A stretch of 33,468 bases of DNA from an uncultured Oscillospiraceae bacterium (GTDB taxonomy: Bacteria > Bacillota > Clostridia > Oscillospirales > Oscillospiraceae), in contig CATLEJ010000010.1 in NCBI GenBank assembly GCA_949916125.1, positions 1-33,468 of the forward strand. Reading direction: 5' to 3'. A model generated the notes under the pieces. The model was not told the DNA's origin, did no database searches, and was given only the letters and a program-made list of their open reading frames with translations. Positions 1-7,388 of the stretch are shown here, piece after piece. Made by a program: the position numbers and the translations under genes. Position 1 is the first letter of the stretch, and each line of letters starts with the position of its first letter.

Positions 1-149
1 GCGGCATCATCGCCGACGAGCACGGCCTCACCAGCCGGGAGAACGTCTACGCCGGCGGCGACGCGGTGACGGGCGCGGCCACCGTCATCCTGGCCATGGG
101 CGCGGGCAAGACCGCCGCCCAGGCCATTGACGAGGCCCTTTCCAAATAA
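1..149 (+). CDS. C-terminal end of a GltD-like FAD/NAD(P)-binding oxidoreductase (partial)
   Basis: Only the last 48 codons are present, read from base 3 to the TAA at 147-149. The residues YAGGDAVTGAATVI followed by a Met-Gly-Ala-Gly-Lys stretch match the last FAD-binding motif (GD, then a helix that caps the flavin) of the glutamate synthase small subunit and related pyridine nucleotide-disulfide oxidoreductases. In that family the protein passes electrons from NADPH to the glutamate synthase large subunit or a similar partner. A strong hairpin terminator follows directly, so this is the last gene of its operon. The subfamily cannot be fixed from the fragment. Confidence 0.72.
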   Translation, partial: GIIADEHGLTSRENVYAGGDAVTGAATVILAMGAGKTAAQAIDEALSK

Positions 150-164
150 GAAAAGCTGTGTTAT

Positions 165-200
165 AATAACTGCCGGGGTTCGCGCCCCGGCAGTTATTTT
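165..200 (+). terminator. Rho-independent terminator after the oxidoreductase gene
   Basis: A 14-bp perfect stem (165-178 with 185-198, core CTGCCGGGG/CCCCGGCAG) with a 6-nt loop is followed by a T-rich tail. It lies 16 bp after the stop codon and separates the upstream operon from the VOC gene. Confidence 0.9.
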
Positions 201-225
201 TACACGGAAGAATGGGGGACAGTCC

Positions 226-627
226 ATGAAGCTTGATGGAGTCGGCCTGCTTGTCCATGATATGGCGCGGATGATTCGCTTTTATCGGGATGTGCTGGGC
301 TTTGAAATCCAAGAGGCCGAAGATGCGGTAAACGTCTATTTGATCAAAGACGGGACGCTGTTCATGCTTTACGAGCGGAAAAATTTTGAGAAAATGACCG
401 GTAGAAAATACCAATATGTCGCTGGGCTGAACGGCCATTTTGAAATCGCCCTATACGTGGACACCTTCGCGGAGGTCGATCAGCAGTACCGGGAGGCCGT
501 CGGCAAAGGGGCCGTTCCCGTGCTGGAGCCCACAACGGAACCGTGGGGGCAGAGGACGTGCTATATTGCTGACCCGGAAGGTAACTTGATTGAAATCGGC
601 TCATTTGACAGGCCCTTTGCACGGTAA
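226..627 (+). CDS. VOC (glyoxalase/bleomycin-resistance/dioxygenase) family protein
   Basis: 133 residues, a usual length for a single-chain VOC protein made of two beta-alpha-beta-beta-beta units. The start MKLDGVGLLVHDM, the FYRDVLGF motif near residue 20 and the C-terminal IADPEGNLIEIGSF strand are VOC hallmarks; the Glu of NLIEIG is the usual metal ligand and His70 or Glu72 of GHFEIALYV may be another. The ATG at 226 was chosen because GGGGGAC lies just before it; the frame is open further upstream but only through the terminator. Members isomerise or conjugate small electrophiles or bind drugs, and the substrate is not predictable here. Confidence 0.88.
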   Translation: MKLDGVGLLVHDMARMIRFYRDVLGFEIQEAEDAVNVYLIKDGTLFMLYERKNFEKMTGRKYQYVAGLNGHFEIALYVDTFAEVDQQYREAVGKGAVPVLEPTTEPWGQRTCYIADPEGNLIEIGSFDRPFAR

Positions 628-662
628 GTCCCGGTTGATTCCGAAAAAGAAAGGCTGATCCC

Positions 663-1169
663 ATGTATTACGGTTACGCCATCCTCGCCCTCCTGCTGGT
701 TGCCGGCGACCAGCTCACCAAGCTGGTGATCCGCGCCCACATCCCCCTGGGCAGTTCCATCCCCTTCATTCCCCACATTCTGGACCTCACCTACGTCCAG
801 AACACCGGCGCGGCCTTCTCCCTGCTCAATTCCCACACTTGGCTGCTCACCCTGACCTCCGCGGTGGTGGTGTTGGTGATGTGCTGGCTCATCGTCAAAG
901 GCTTTTTCAAAAACGCCCTGGGCCGCTGGGCCGCCGCCCTGGTGCTGGCCGGGGGCGTGGGCAACCTCATCGACCGGGCCGTGTTCGGCTTTGTCACCGA
1001 TATGTTCCAGACCGTGTTCATGGAATTCGCCGTGTTCAACGTGGCCGACTGCTGCATCACCGTCGGCGTGCCCCTGCTGTTCCTGTATGTGCTGCTGTAC
1101 ATGGGCAAGGATGAGAAAAAGGAGGCCAGCCCCGATGACGCTGCCCAGCTTCCCCCTGACGGTACTTGA
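663..1169 (+). CDS. lspA: Lipoprotein signal peptidase (signal peptidase II)
   Basis: 168 residues with four hydrophobic segments. It cleaves the signal peptide of prolipoproteins after lipidation of the conserved cysteine, within the membrane. Family motifs are in order: GDQLTK (15-20), QNTGAAFS (46-53), GGVGNLIDR (97-105) and FNVAD (125-129). The catalytic aspartates are Asp104 and Asp129. The tail beyond residue 150 is charged and variable. The gene overlaps the next one by 35 bp, a typical lspA-pseudouridine synthase pair. The lipoprotein at 14883 in this window is a likely substrate. Confidence 0.96.
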   Translation: MYYGYAILALLLVAGDQLTKLVIRAHIPLGSSIPFIPHILDLTYVQNTGAAFSLLNSHTWLLTLTSAVVVLVMCWLIVKGFFKNALGRWAAALVLAGGVGNLIDRAVFGFVTDMFQTVFMEFAVFNVADCCITVGVPLLFLYVLLYMGKDEKKEASPDDAAQLPPDGT

Positions 1170-2046
1170 GCCCGGGCGGGCGGACGCGGTGATCGCCGCC
1201 GCCCTGGACGGCCTGACCCGCTCGGCGGCAGTGCGCTGGCTGGAGGAGGGCCGGGTGACCCTAAACGGCAGGCCGCTGAAGAAAAACGCCCGCCTCCAGC
1301 CAGGGGACACGGTGCTCCTCACGCCCCCCCAGCCCCAGCCCATTGACCTCATCCCCCAGGACATCCCCCTGGATGTGGCCTATGAGGACGGCGACGTGAT
1401 CGTGGTGAACAAGCCGGTGGGCATGGTGGTCCACCCCGCCCCCGGCCACCCGGACGGCACCCTGGTCAACGCCCTGTTATACCACTGCGGCAATAGCCTG
1501 TCCGGCATCAACGGCGAGCTGCGCCCCGGCATCGTCCACCGCATCGACCGGGACACCTCCGGCCTGATTATCGCCGCGAAAAACGACCGGGCCCACCTGT
1601 CCCTGGCGGCCCAATTGCAGGATCACTCCCTGTTCCGCCTGTACCACGCCGTAGCGGTGGGCGGCTTCAAGGAGGACAGCGGCGTCATTTCCGCCCCCAT
1701 CGCCCGCCACAAGACCGACCGCAAGCGGATGGCGGTCGCACCCGACGGCCGGGAGGCGGTCACCCACTGGCGGGTGGTGGACAGCGCCCACGGCCTCACC
1801 CACCTGACCTGCCGCCTGGAGACGGGCCGCACCCACCAGATCCGCGTCCACCTGGCCCACACCGGCCACCCCCTCTTAGGGGACACGGTGTACGGCGTGA
1901 AAAAGCCCGTCCCGGGCCTGGCGGGCCAGTGCCTCCACGCGGCCCAGCTCACCTTCACCCACCCCGCCACCGGGGAGCGCCTCACGGTGGAGGCCCCCCT
2001 GCCGGACTGGTTCACGGCGGTGCTGAACCGCTATGGCCTGCAATAA
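1135..2046 (+). CDS. rluD: RluA/RluD-family 23S rRNA pseudouridine synthase
   Basis: 303 residues. An N-terminal S4 RNA-binding domain (about 14-65, with VRWLEEGRVTLNGRPLKK) precedes the catalytic domain. The HRIDRDTSGL motif (135-144) carries the catalytic aspartate, Asp140 by analogy with RluD; RTHQIRVHLAH is the second family motif. The enzyme isomerises uridines in 23S rRNA; the exact sites cannot be read from sequence. The ATG at 1135 is preceded by AAGGAGG inside the end of lspA and gives the usual length; the open frame upstream lies in lspA. The overlap implies translational coupling. Confidence 0.93.
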   Translation: MTLPSFPLTVLEPGRADAVIAAALDGLTRSAAVRWLEEGRVTLNGRPLKKNARLQPGDTVLLTPPQPQPIDLIPQDIPLDVAYEDGDVIVVNKPVGMVVHPAPGHPDGTLVNALLYHCGNSLSGINGELRPGIVHRIDRDTSGLIIAAKNDRAHLSLAAQLQDHSLFRLYHAVAVGGFKEDSGVISAPIARHKTDRKRMAVAPDGREAVTHWRVVDSAHGLTHLTCRLETGRTHQIRVHLAHTGHPLLGDTVYGVKKPVPGLAGQCLHAAQLTFTHPATGERLTVEAPLPDWFTAVLNRYGLQ

Positions 2047-2064
2047 TAGGAAGGAGCGGAAACA

Positions 2065-2304
2065 ATGAGCCTCAAACAAGTACAGTACCTGATTTACGCC
2101 CTGTTTGCCGCCTGCATACTGATGGTGGTTCTGCTGGCCTTCACAAAATTCATAGTGTTTCTCTGGTTGACACTGGCCTTTGCCGTAGCCGGCGTGGCGG
2201 TGGACCTCAGACTATGGCGCTGCCCCCACTGCGGCGGGCACCTGGGCCGGGATGTCCCCAAATACTGCCCCAGCTGCGGCCGCCGGCTGGACGATCTGCA
2301 ATAA
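2065..2304 (+). CDS. Small membrane protein with C-terminal zinc ribbon
   Basis: 79 residues. Two hydrophobic segments (about 8-26 and 29-47) are followed by a compact zinc-ribbon: CPHCGG, about 10 residues, then CPSCGRRL. An AAGGAG site lies 9 bp before the ATG. It is 18 bp after the pseudouridine synthase gene and thus probably in the lspA operon. The next gene encodes a paralogue of the same layout. I cannot assign a function; such ribbons may bind metal structurally or hold a partner at the membrane. Confidence 0.75.
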   Translation: MSLKQVQYLIYALFAACILMVVLLAFTKFIVFLWLTLAFAVAGVAVDLRLWRCPHCGGHLGRDVPKYCPSCGRRLDDLQ

Positions 2305-2317
2305 AGGGGCGAGCCTG

Positions 2318-2560
2318 ATGAAGCTCCAACAAGCGCGCAAGGTTATGCGCGGCCTGCTGGGGGCCATGCTCCTGTCCATGGTGCTGGCCGCGCTGTTGGC
2401 CAACATGGTGTTCGCCCTGTTGTCGGTCATCCTCCTGCTGGCGTTTATCAGCTACACCTTTTCCCACTGGCGCTGCCCCCACTGCGGCGAGTTCCTGGGC
2501 TGGAACCTGGGCAAGGGCATCCCCTTCTGCCCCTACTGCCACCAGCGGCTGGATTTATAG
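2318..2560 (+). CDS. Small membrane protein with C-terminal zinc ribbon, paralogue of the preceding gene
   Basis: 80 residues. Two hydrophobic stretches (about 12-30 and 31-46) are followed by RCPHCGEFLG and CPYCHQRL, the same two-CxxC ribbon as in the gene 14 bp upstream. The shared pattern WRCPHCG suggests a tandem gene duplication. The ATG at 2318 has GGGGCGAG before it; the frame stays open to 2252 but that part overlaps the upstream gene. Function unknown. Confidence 0.73.
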   Translation: MKLQQARKVMRGLLGAMLLSMVLAALLANMVFALLSVILLLAFISYTFSHWRCPHCGEFLGWNLGKGIPFCPYCHQRLDL

Positions 2561-2724
2561 CCCCCCTGCAAGCCGCGCGGCATCGTCGTCGTGTCAAAAA
2601 CGTAGAGGTCATAGACACGTTCGTCAGCGAGTTTCAAGTTCTTTTTGGATACTTTTTCTTTCAAGAAAAAGTATCACCCCCTTCGTTCCGGGCAAACTAC
2701 CCCAAAACGGAAGGGGGTTTTCCC
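2561..2724. other. Intergenic stretch with H repeat copy 1
   Basis: 164 bp between the zinc-ribbon genes and ldh. A perfect 12-bp hairpin (2648-2659 with 2664-2675, loop TTCA) lies beside GTTTCAAGTTCTTTTT (2631-2646). Read on the minus strand this is the same hairpin plus A-rich, CTTGAAAC tail seen after ldh and after the lipoprotein gene. No convincing ldh promoter was found. Confidence 0.7.
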
Positions 2725-3672
2725 ATGCTCAACCACCGCAAGGCCGCCGTCATCGGCTGCGGCTTCGTGGGCTCCGCCATCGCCTTCAGCCTGATCCAGC
2801 GGGGCCTGTTCTCCGAGCTGGTCTTGATCGACGCCAACCGGGACAAGGCGGAGGGCGAGGCCATGGACCTCAGCCACGGCCTGCCCTATATCGCCGCCAT
2901 GGACGTATACGCCGGCACCTACGACGACCTGTCCGACTGCGCCCTGGTCATCGTCACCGCCGGGGCCAACCAGAAACCCGGCCAGACCCGCCTGGAGCTC
3001 ATCGGCCAGAACGTAGGCATCCTGAACTCCATTATCCCCCAGATCACCGCCCGCCCCTTCGAGGGCATCCTGCTCATCGTGTCCAACCCGGTGGACGTGC
3101 TGACCTACGCCGCCTTCCGGATCTCCGGCTACCCCGCCCACCGGGTCATCGGCTCGGGGACAGTGCTGGACTCGGCCCGGCTCAAATACCTTTTAGGCGA
3201 GCACCTCAACGTGGACAGCCGGGGCATCCACGCCGTCATCATCGGCGAGCACGGCGACAGCGAGCTGGCGGTGTGGAGCGGGGCCAACGTGTCCGGGGTA
3301 CCGCTGGACGATTTCTGCGCCATGCGGGGCCACACCAACCACCGGGAGGCGGAGCAGCGCCTCTATGAGGAGGTCCGGGACAGCGCCTACGAGATCATCA
3401 AGCGCAAGGGGGCCACCTACTACGGCATCGCCATGGCGGTGGCCCGGATCGCGGAGTGCGTGATGAAGGACGAACGGGCCATCCTGCCGGTGTCGGTGGT
3501 GCTGGGCGGGCAGTACGGCCTGCGGGATCTGGCGCTGTCCATCCCGTCCATTGTGGGCCGCCGTGGGGCGGAGCAGATCCTGGAGATCCCCCTGGCGGAC
3601 AATGAGCGGGAAGCCCTGAACGCCTCCGCCGCCCAGCTCCGGGAGGTCATCGGGGAGTTGGAACTGCCATAA
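2725..3672 (+). CDS. ldh: L-lactate dehydrogenase
   Basis: 315 residues, full family length. It reduces pyruvate to L-lactate with NADH in the cytoplasm and regenerates NAD+ during fermentation. The Rossmann motif is GCGFVGSA (11-18) and Asp36 would bind the NADH ribose. Gln83 in AGANQKPGQTRL marks lactate rather than malate specificity; Arg89, Asp149, Arg152 and catalytic His176 (GEHGDSE) complete the active site. The ATG at 2725 has GGAAGGGGG upstream. The gene stands alone, between two H hairpin repeats. Confidence 0.95.
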   Translation: MLNHRKAAVIGCGFVGSAIAFSLIQRGLFSELVLIDANRDKAEGEAMDLSHGLPYIAAMDVYAGTYDDLSDCALVIVTAGANQKPGQTRLELIGQNVGILNSIIPQITARPFEGILLIVSNPVDVLTYAAFRISGYPAHRVIGSGTVLDSARLKYLLGEHLNVDSRGIHAVIIGEHGDSELAVWSGANVSGVPLDDFCAMRGHTNHREAEQRLYEEVRDSAYEIIKRKGATYYGIAMAVARIAECVMKDERAILPVSVVLGGQYGLRDLALSIPSIVGRRGAEQILEIPLADNEREALNASAAQLREVIGELELP

Positions 3673-3682
3673 GGTCAAAGGC

Positions 3683-3734
3683 CTTCCTTTTTTCTTCGAG
3701 AAGAAAAAAGGAAGCGAAAAAAGAAGCTTGAAGC
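3683..3734 (+). repeat. H repeat copy 2 (hairpin plus CTTGAA tail)
   Basis: A perfect 14-bp stem (3683-3696 with 3701-3714, loop CGAG) is followed by CGAAAAAAGAAGCTTGAAGC. Position, stem core and tail match the copies at 2631-2675 (minus strand) and 15522-15567. It begins 10 bp after the ldh stop. The T-run is in the 5' arm, so it is not an ordinary terminator in this orientation. Confidence 0.7.
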
Positions 3735-3763
3735 TGCGGGGATTGGCGGCTTGGCACAAAGAA

Positions 3764-3797
3764 GGTCCCCGGATTTCTCCGGGGGCCGGGTATTTTT
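3764..3797. terminator. Bidirectional terminator between ldh and the M56 peptidase gene
   Basis: GGTCCCCGGA pairs with TCCGGGGGCC around a short loop. On the plus strand TATTTTT follows; on the minus strand a T-rich stretch follows just after the M56 stop codon. It can serve both convergent genes. Confidence 0.75.
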
Positions 3798-5739
3798 AAT
3801 GATGTCCGCCGTGGTAGCCGTTCCCGTGGTGGGAATCGCTGTGGTGCCCGCTGGACACGGGCGCGGCAGTGGGCGCGGTGTCCGCCTCGTTCCAGGCCGT
3901 CAGGCTCCAGCCCCGGCAGCTCCCGTCGCACACGCCGCCGGGGTGGGCCGCCCCGTTACAGTAGTAGGTCACCCCGTCGTGGTCATGGCACACGGGAATG
4001 TCGCAGCCCTCCACCGGGCAGATGAGCCCCAATACAACGCAGCGATCCTCCCCCCAGTGCTGGTGCATCCGGGTCTCGGTGCAGCCCTCCACCCCGCAGT
4101 TGGTGGTGGGGGCGGTGGGCAGGCCGCAGATGATATCATCGCCCGCCCCGGCGGAATCCTGCGTGCTCGGATCATAATCCGGTACAACCTCGGGCACGGT
4201 CTGCTCCGCGTCCGTCCCGGCGGGGATCTCCCCGTCCCGCAGCTCCCACGGCTCGTAGCTCACCGCCAGCTTCTCCTCATCAGGCAGGGCCCGATACCAG
4301 TCCAGCCACTCCAGCGTCTCCGCCGACAGGTCGGCCCGGTTGTAGGCACGGCCGCGATACACCACGACTTCAGCCCAGCCGTTCTCCTCCGCCGCGGGGA
4401 GAATAAACCCGCTCACCACGGTGGCCGGATCCACGGGGGTCAGCTTGCCGTCCTCGTCCTTATAAAAGACGTTGAAGCCCGGCCGGTAATTGCCGTTTTC
4501 GTCCAAGCTGTCATGAACCAGCCCGCTGTCCTCCTGGAACACCCATTCCAACTCCTCGCCGTTCCCGGAGAGCGCCCGGGCCTGCTCCACAATTCGGTCG
4601 GCCTCCTCCCGGAGCACGGATCCGTCGGCCACCTGCTTGTTCAGGGACTGCTCAAGATAGTCCAGGTTGAGGGCGAAATACCTCAGCCCGTGGTTGCCAT
4701 CGGTGCTCATCCTCCACACACTTGTGCTGGGCGCGGTGGACGTGGTGCTGTCCTCGTCCGGCACAACCTTCGGCCCGCTGGCAAAGGCCACCGTCACCCC
4801 CGCCACCAGCACCAGGGACAAAACCACCCCCAAAACAGTGGTTTTCTTAAATTTCATCACGGATAAAATCCTTTCCTCGGCCGCTTTCCGGCCGAACGTC
4901 CGGCAGAAGGCGGGCTCCGCCCCCGCGGTGGCCAGCGCCACCAGCGTCTCGGCATACTCCGTGCGCCTGTCCGCCCCTAACTTCCTCACCGCCGCCCGGT
5001 CGCAGGCCAGCTCGATGTCCCGCCGCAGCAGCCGCGCCATCAGCCACACCGCCGGGTTCCACCAGTACAAAACCAGCGCCAGCGCCATGGCGTAGTGCCA
5101 CAGGTTATCCCGCCGCCGGGCGTGGGCGCCCTCGTGGACCAGCACGCACTCCAGCGCCCCGCCGTCCAGCCCCGGCGGCACCACCACCGTGGGCCGCGCC
5201 GCCCCGAAGGTGAGGGGCGCGCCGTCCATCACGCCCTCCCGCAGGCGGGCGCATTTGGGCAGGAGGGCATACCGCGGGTCGTCCTTTGGCAGGGGGATGG
5301 CGTCCGCCACCGCCCGCCGGGTGCGGTTCCAGCCCAGCGCGTACCGCGCCGCCAGCAGCAGCCCCACCCCGAGCCACACCGCCAGCACCACCGTCCCCCA
5401 GGGAAAGGCGGCCCCGGCGGGCTTCACGGTTGCAAGGCCGGGGTTGACCGTCCCGGGGGCCGGGGCGGTCAGGTTGGGCAGGTTTCCCCCCGCCCCGCTG
5501 GGCGCGGGAAGCGGGTCGATCACAGGCACTGTCGCCGCGGCGCTCCCCATCCGGAGCAGCAGCCCCCACAGGGACAGCCCGCTTTCCGGAAACGCCGGGG
5601 CCAGCAGCCGCACCAGGCACAGCCCCCACAGGGCCAGCCGGGCCCCTGGCAGCAGCCGCCCCTTCAAGACCCGGCGCAGCAGCGCCGCGGCCAGGATCAG
5701 CGCCGTGCCCAACACGGCGTTTTGCAGCAGCTGGTTCAT
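3796..5739 (-). CDS. BlaR1/MecR1-like M56 family membrane metallopeptidase with Cys/His-rich C-terminus
   Basis: 647 residues. Hydrophobic segments lie at about 5-22, 33-47, 112-130 and 215-235; the zinc protease motif HEGAH is at 202-206, with the third ligand probably Glu243 in DIELACD. A further membrane segment at 303-320 is followed by an outside domain of about 325 residues. No SxxK penicillin-binding motif was seen there, so this is not a standard beta-lactam sensor. The end is rich in CxxxC/CxH pairs and closes with GHHSDSHHGNGYHGGHH, a probable metal-binding tail. The ATG at 5739 overlaps the blaI stop as ATGA. In this family the protease senses a cell-surface signal and inactivates the cognate BlaI repressor; the signal here is unknown. 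Confidence 0.88.
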   Translation of the reverse strand: MNQLLQNAVLGTALILAAALLRRVLKGRLLPGARLALWGLCLVRLLAPAFPESGLSLWGLLLRMGSAAATVPVIDPLPAPSGAGGNLPNLTAPAPGTVNPGLATVKPAGAAFPWGTVVLAVWLGVGLLLAARYALGWNRTRRAVADAIPLPKDDPRYALLPKCARLREGVMDGAPLTFGAARPTVVVPPGLDGGALECVLVHEGAHARRRDNLWHYAMALALVLYWWNPAVWLMARLLRRDIELACDRAAVRKLGADRRTEYAETLVALATAGAEPAFCRTFGRKAAEERILSVMKFKKTTVLGVVLSLVLVAGVTVAFASGPKVVPDEDSTTSTAPSTSVWRMSTDGNHGLRYFALNLDYLEQSLNKQVADGSVLREEADRIVEQARALSGNGEELEWVFQEDSGLVHDSLDENGNYRPGFNVFYKDEDGKLTPVDPATVVSGFILPAAEENGWAEVVVYRGRAYNRADLSAETLEWLDWYRALPDEEKLAVSYEPWELRDGEIPAGTDAEQTVPEVVPDYDPSTQDSAGAGDDIICGLPTAPTTNCGVEGCTETRMHQHWGEDRCVVLGLICPVEGCDIPVCHDHDGVTYYCNGAAHPGGVCDGSCRGWSLTAWNEADTAPTAAPVSSGHHSDSHHGNGYHGGHH

Positions 5740-6107
5740 ACCGCTCCCCCCGTCTCCAGGCTCTGGATGAGCTCCCGCAGCTGGGCGGCCTCCGCCGGGG
5801 TGAGCCCCTTCTCGCTGAGGAAGGCGGAGAGGAACTGGGTTTTCGAGCCGCCGAACAGCCGGGTGATGAGGCTGTCCGTCTCGGCGCGCTGGACGGCCTC
5901 CCGGCTCACCAGCGGCGCGCAGACGAAGCCGGGGTCCGTCCGGCTCACCGCCCCCTTGTCCACCAGCTTTTTGATGACGGTATAGGTGGTGTTCCGGTTC
6001 CAGCCGGCGGACGCCGCCAGCTTTTTGGCCAGCTCCCCCGCGGTCTGCTCCCCGTCCGCCCACAGCGGCTCCATCACCTTCAGCTCCGAATCAAACAGCT
6101 TTTCCAT
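5736..6107 (-). CDS. blaI: BlaI/MecI/CopY-family transcriptional repressor
   Basis: 123 residues. The N-terminal winged helix (about 3-75: LFDSELKVMEPLWADGEQT, then WNRNTTYTVIKKLVDKGAVSR) binds DNA; the C-terminal helices (80-120) form the dimer and hold the site usually cut when the paired M56 protease is activated. The ATG at 6107 follows GGAGGTTATTTCC; the open frame further upstream runs through the operator region. It overlaps the M56 gene by 4 bp. Two palindrome-like sites with GACTATTG lie in the promoter, so it probably represses its own operon. Confidence 0.92.
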   Translation of the reverse strand: MEKLFDSELKVMEPLWADGEQTAGELAKKLAASAGWNRNTTYTVIKKLVDKGAVSRTDPGFVCAPLVSREAVQRAETDSLITRLFGGSKTQFLSAFLSEKGLTPAEAAQLRELIQSLETGGAV

Positions 6108-6142
6108 GGAAATAACCTCCCGGCACGCGGAACGCGCAAAAT

Positions 6143-6194
6143 GACTATTGCAATAGTACACTAAGATACTACTACAATAGTCACCTCTTGTCAA
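6143..6194 (-). promoter_or_regulatory. Promoter of the blaI-M56 operon with two BlaI-type operators
   Basis: On the minus strand, TTGACA (6189-6194), a 17-bp spacer and TAGTAT (6166-6171) form a good promoter. Operator 1 (6167-6182, GACTATTGTAGTAGTA) lies in the spacer and -10. Operator 2 (6143-6157, GACTATTGCAATAGT) is a palindrome just after the likely start of transcription. Both resemble known BlaI/MecI sites, and repressor binding would block polymerase. Confidence 0.85.
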
Positions 6195-6212
6195 GCCCTA
6201 TCCCAAATAAAT

Positions 6213-6647
6213 TCAAAATCCCGTCCCATCCTGTGGGGCCAGAGGCCCGGACGGTTCGATATAGGACGGCACCTGGGACACCCGGAAGTAGGCGTCCACG
6301 CCGCCGTCCGGCCCGTACAGATAGACCGTGTCGTCCACATAGACGGCGGAAAAATCCCCCCCGTCGCCGCTGAGGGAAACCACCCGCCCGTCCACCGTAT
6401 AGGCCCCCTCATGGTGCCGCCGGCCGGAGCTGTCATAGCATACGTACCCGCCGTCCCGGTCGAACGCAAGATAGCAGGGGTCGCCGCGAACCGCCCCGTT
6501 CTCAGCAGTCAGCAGCGCCGTCCCAAACGTGCCCAGCGGGTTCACGCCCAGCGCCCTCCGGGCGGCGGAGGCCCTGGACGCAAGGACGGCGATGAGGACG
6601 GCGGCCACCGCCCAGGAAGAAATCAGCAGCCAGTGCTTTTTCATCAT
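6213..6647 (-). CDS. Small secreted or membrane-anchored protein of unknown function
   Basis: 144 residues starting MMKKHWLLISSWAVAAVLIAVL, a signal peptide or N-terminal anchor. The rest is a predicted beta-rich domain with repeated short strands (YLAFDRDGGYVCYDSSG, then YTVDGRVVSLSG, then AVYVDDTVYLYGPDGG), like a compact cell-surface domain. GGAGGGA precedes the two adjacent ATGs (6647 and 6644). It lies upstream of the blaI promoter on the same strand. I do not recognise the family. Confidence 0.7.
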   Translation of the reverse strand: MMKKHWLLISSWAVAAVLIAVLASRASAARRALGVNPLGTFGTALLTAENGAVRGDPCYLAFDRDGGYVCYDSSGRRHHEGAYTVDGRVVSLSGDGGDFSAVYVDDTVYLYGPDGGVDAYFRVSQVPSYIEPSGPLAPQDGTGF

Positions 6648-6759
6648 GATCTCCCTCCATCCATGCCCATGCGGCTCACTGCCGCTCTTTTCCAATTATA
6701 ACAAATGCCCCCGTCTCTGTCAAATATCTTCTGGTTGATCTGCACAACCTCAGCAGCAA

Positions 6760-6787
6760 ACAGGGGACGGCACCCGCCGTCCCCTGT
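6760..6787 (-). terminator. Hairpin after the hexapeptide acyltransferase gene
   Basis: A perfect 12-bp stem (6760-6771 with 6776-6787, ACAGGGGACGGC) lies 7 bp after the stop codon at 6794. The tail has only three Ts on the minus strand, so it is a weak terminator or an mRNA 3'-end stabiliser. Confidence 0.6.
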
Positions 6788-6793
6788 CTGCTG

Positions 6794-7369
6794 TTATTCT
6801 GCCGGAACCAGCCGTCCGTCCCGGTTCACATACTCCACCCCGTCCATGGTCACCCGGAAGGTGTTGTCCAGCTTTTCCTTCTGGACGATCCGGGTGGGCG
6901 CGCACAGGGCCACCGAATGGTCCGGCATATCCTCATAGACCACGGCGTTGGCCCCCACCCGGCAGTGGCTGCCCAGGGTGACGCCGCCGATGATCTTGGC
7001 CCCCGCGCCGATGTAGGCCCCGTCCCCGATGACGGGGGAGCCAGGGCGCTTGGTGCCCGTTAGCGTGTTGGAGCCGATGGTCACCTGCTGGAAGATCACC
7101 GCGTCCCGCCCGATCACCGCGTTTTTGGAGATGAACACGCCCACGCACCCGTGGGGGAAGCAGGGCGTGCCCGCGATCCGGGCGTCCCGCCCCACATAGC
7201 TGCCCTGGTCCAGGAACCAGCGGTCGCAGGCCCGCCACAGCAGCCGGGAGGGCTTTGCCGTCCCCTGCAGATGCCGCCGCAGCGCCCACCAGTCCCCGAA
7301 CTTTCTCCCCACATACAGCTTGAGGAAGGGGTACAGCAGGGCAAATACGATATTTTTGACGCTTCCCAT
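6794..7369 (-). CDS. Hexapeptide-repeat acyltransferase, serine O-acetyltransferase-like
   Basis: 191 residues. From about residue 75 the chain has left-handed beta-helix hexapeptide repeats (for example AVIGRDAVIFQQVTIGS, VIGDGAYIGAGAKIIGGVTLG, CRVGANAVV). This layout is used by trimeric acetyl-CoA-dependent acyltransferases such as CysE and capsule or lipopolysaccharide O-acetyltransferases. The short N-terminal helical part makes a housekeeping CysE less likely than a surface-sugar or small-molecule transferase. GGAGGG lies before the ATG at 7369; MHNGAEGITM in the longer frame has no better site. It is 19 bp downstream of the GNAT gene and probably cotranscribed. Confidence 0.8.
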   Translation of the reverse strand: MGSVKNIVFALLYPFLKLYVGRKFGDWWALRRHLQGTAKPSRLLWRACDRWFLDQGSYVGRDARIAGTPCFPHGCVGVFISKNAVIGRDAVIFQQVTIGSNTLTGTKRPGSPVIGDGAYIGAGAKIIGGVTLGSHCRVGANAVVYEDMPDHSVALCAPTRIVQKEKLDNTFRVTMDGVEYVNRDGRLVPAE

Positions 7370-7388
7370 TGTGATTCCCTCCGCTCCG

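Noticed and set aside
3683-3714. H hairpin as a standard terminator of ldh
   Set aside because: The T-run is in the 5' arm and the 3' side is A-rich, while a better terminator with a T tail lies at 3764-3797.
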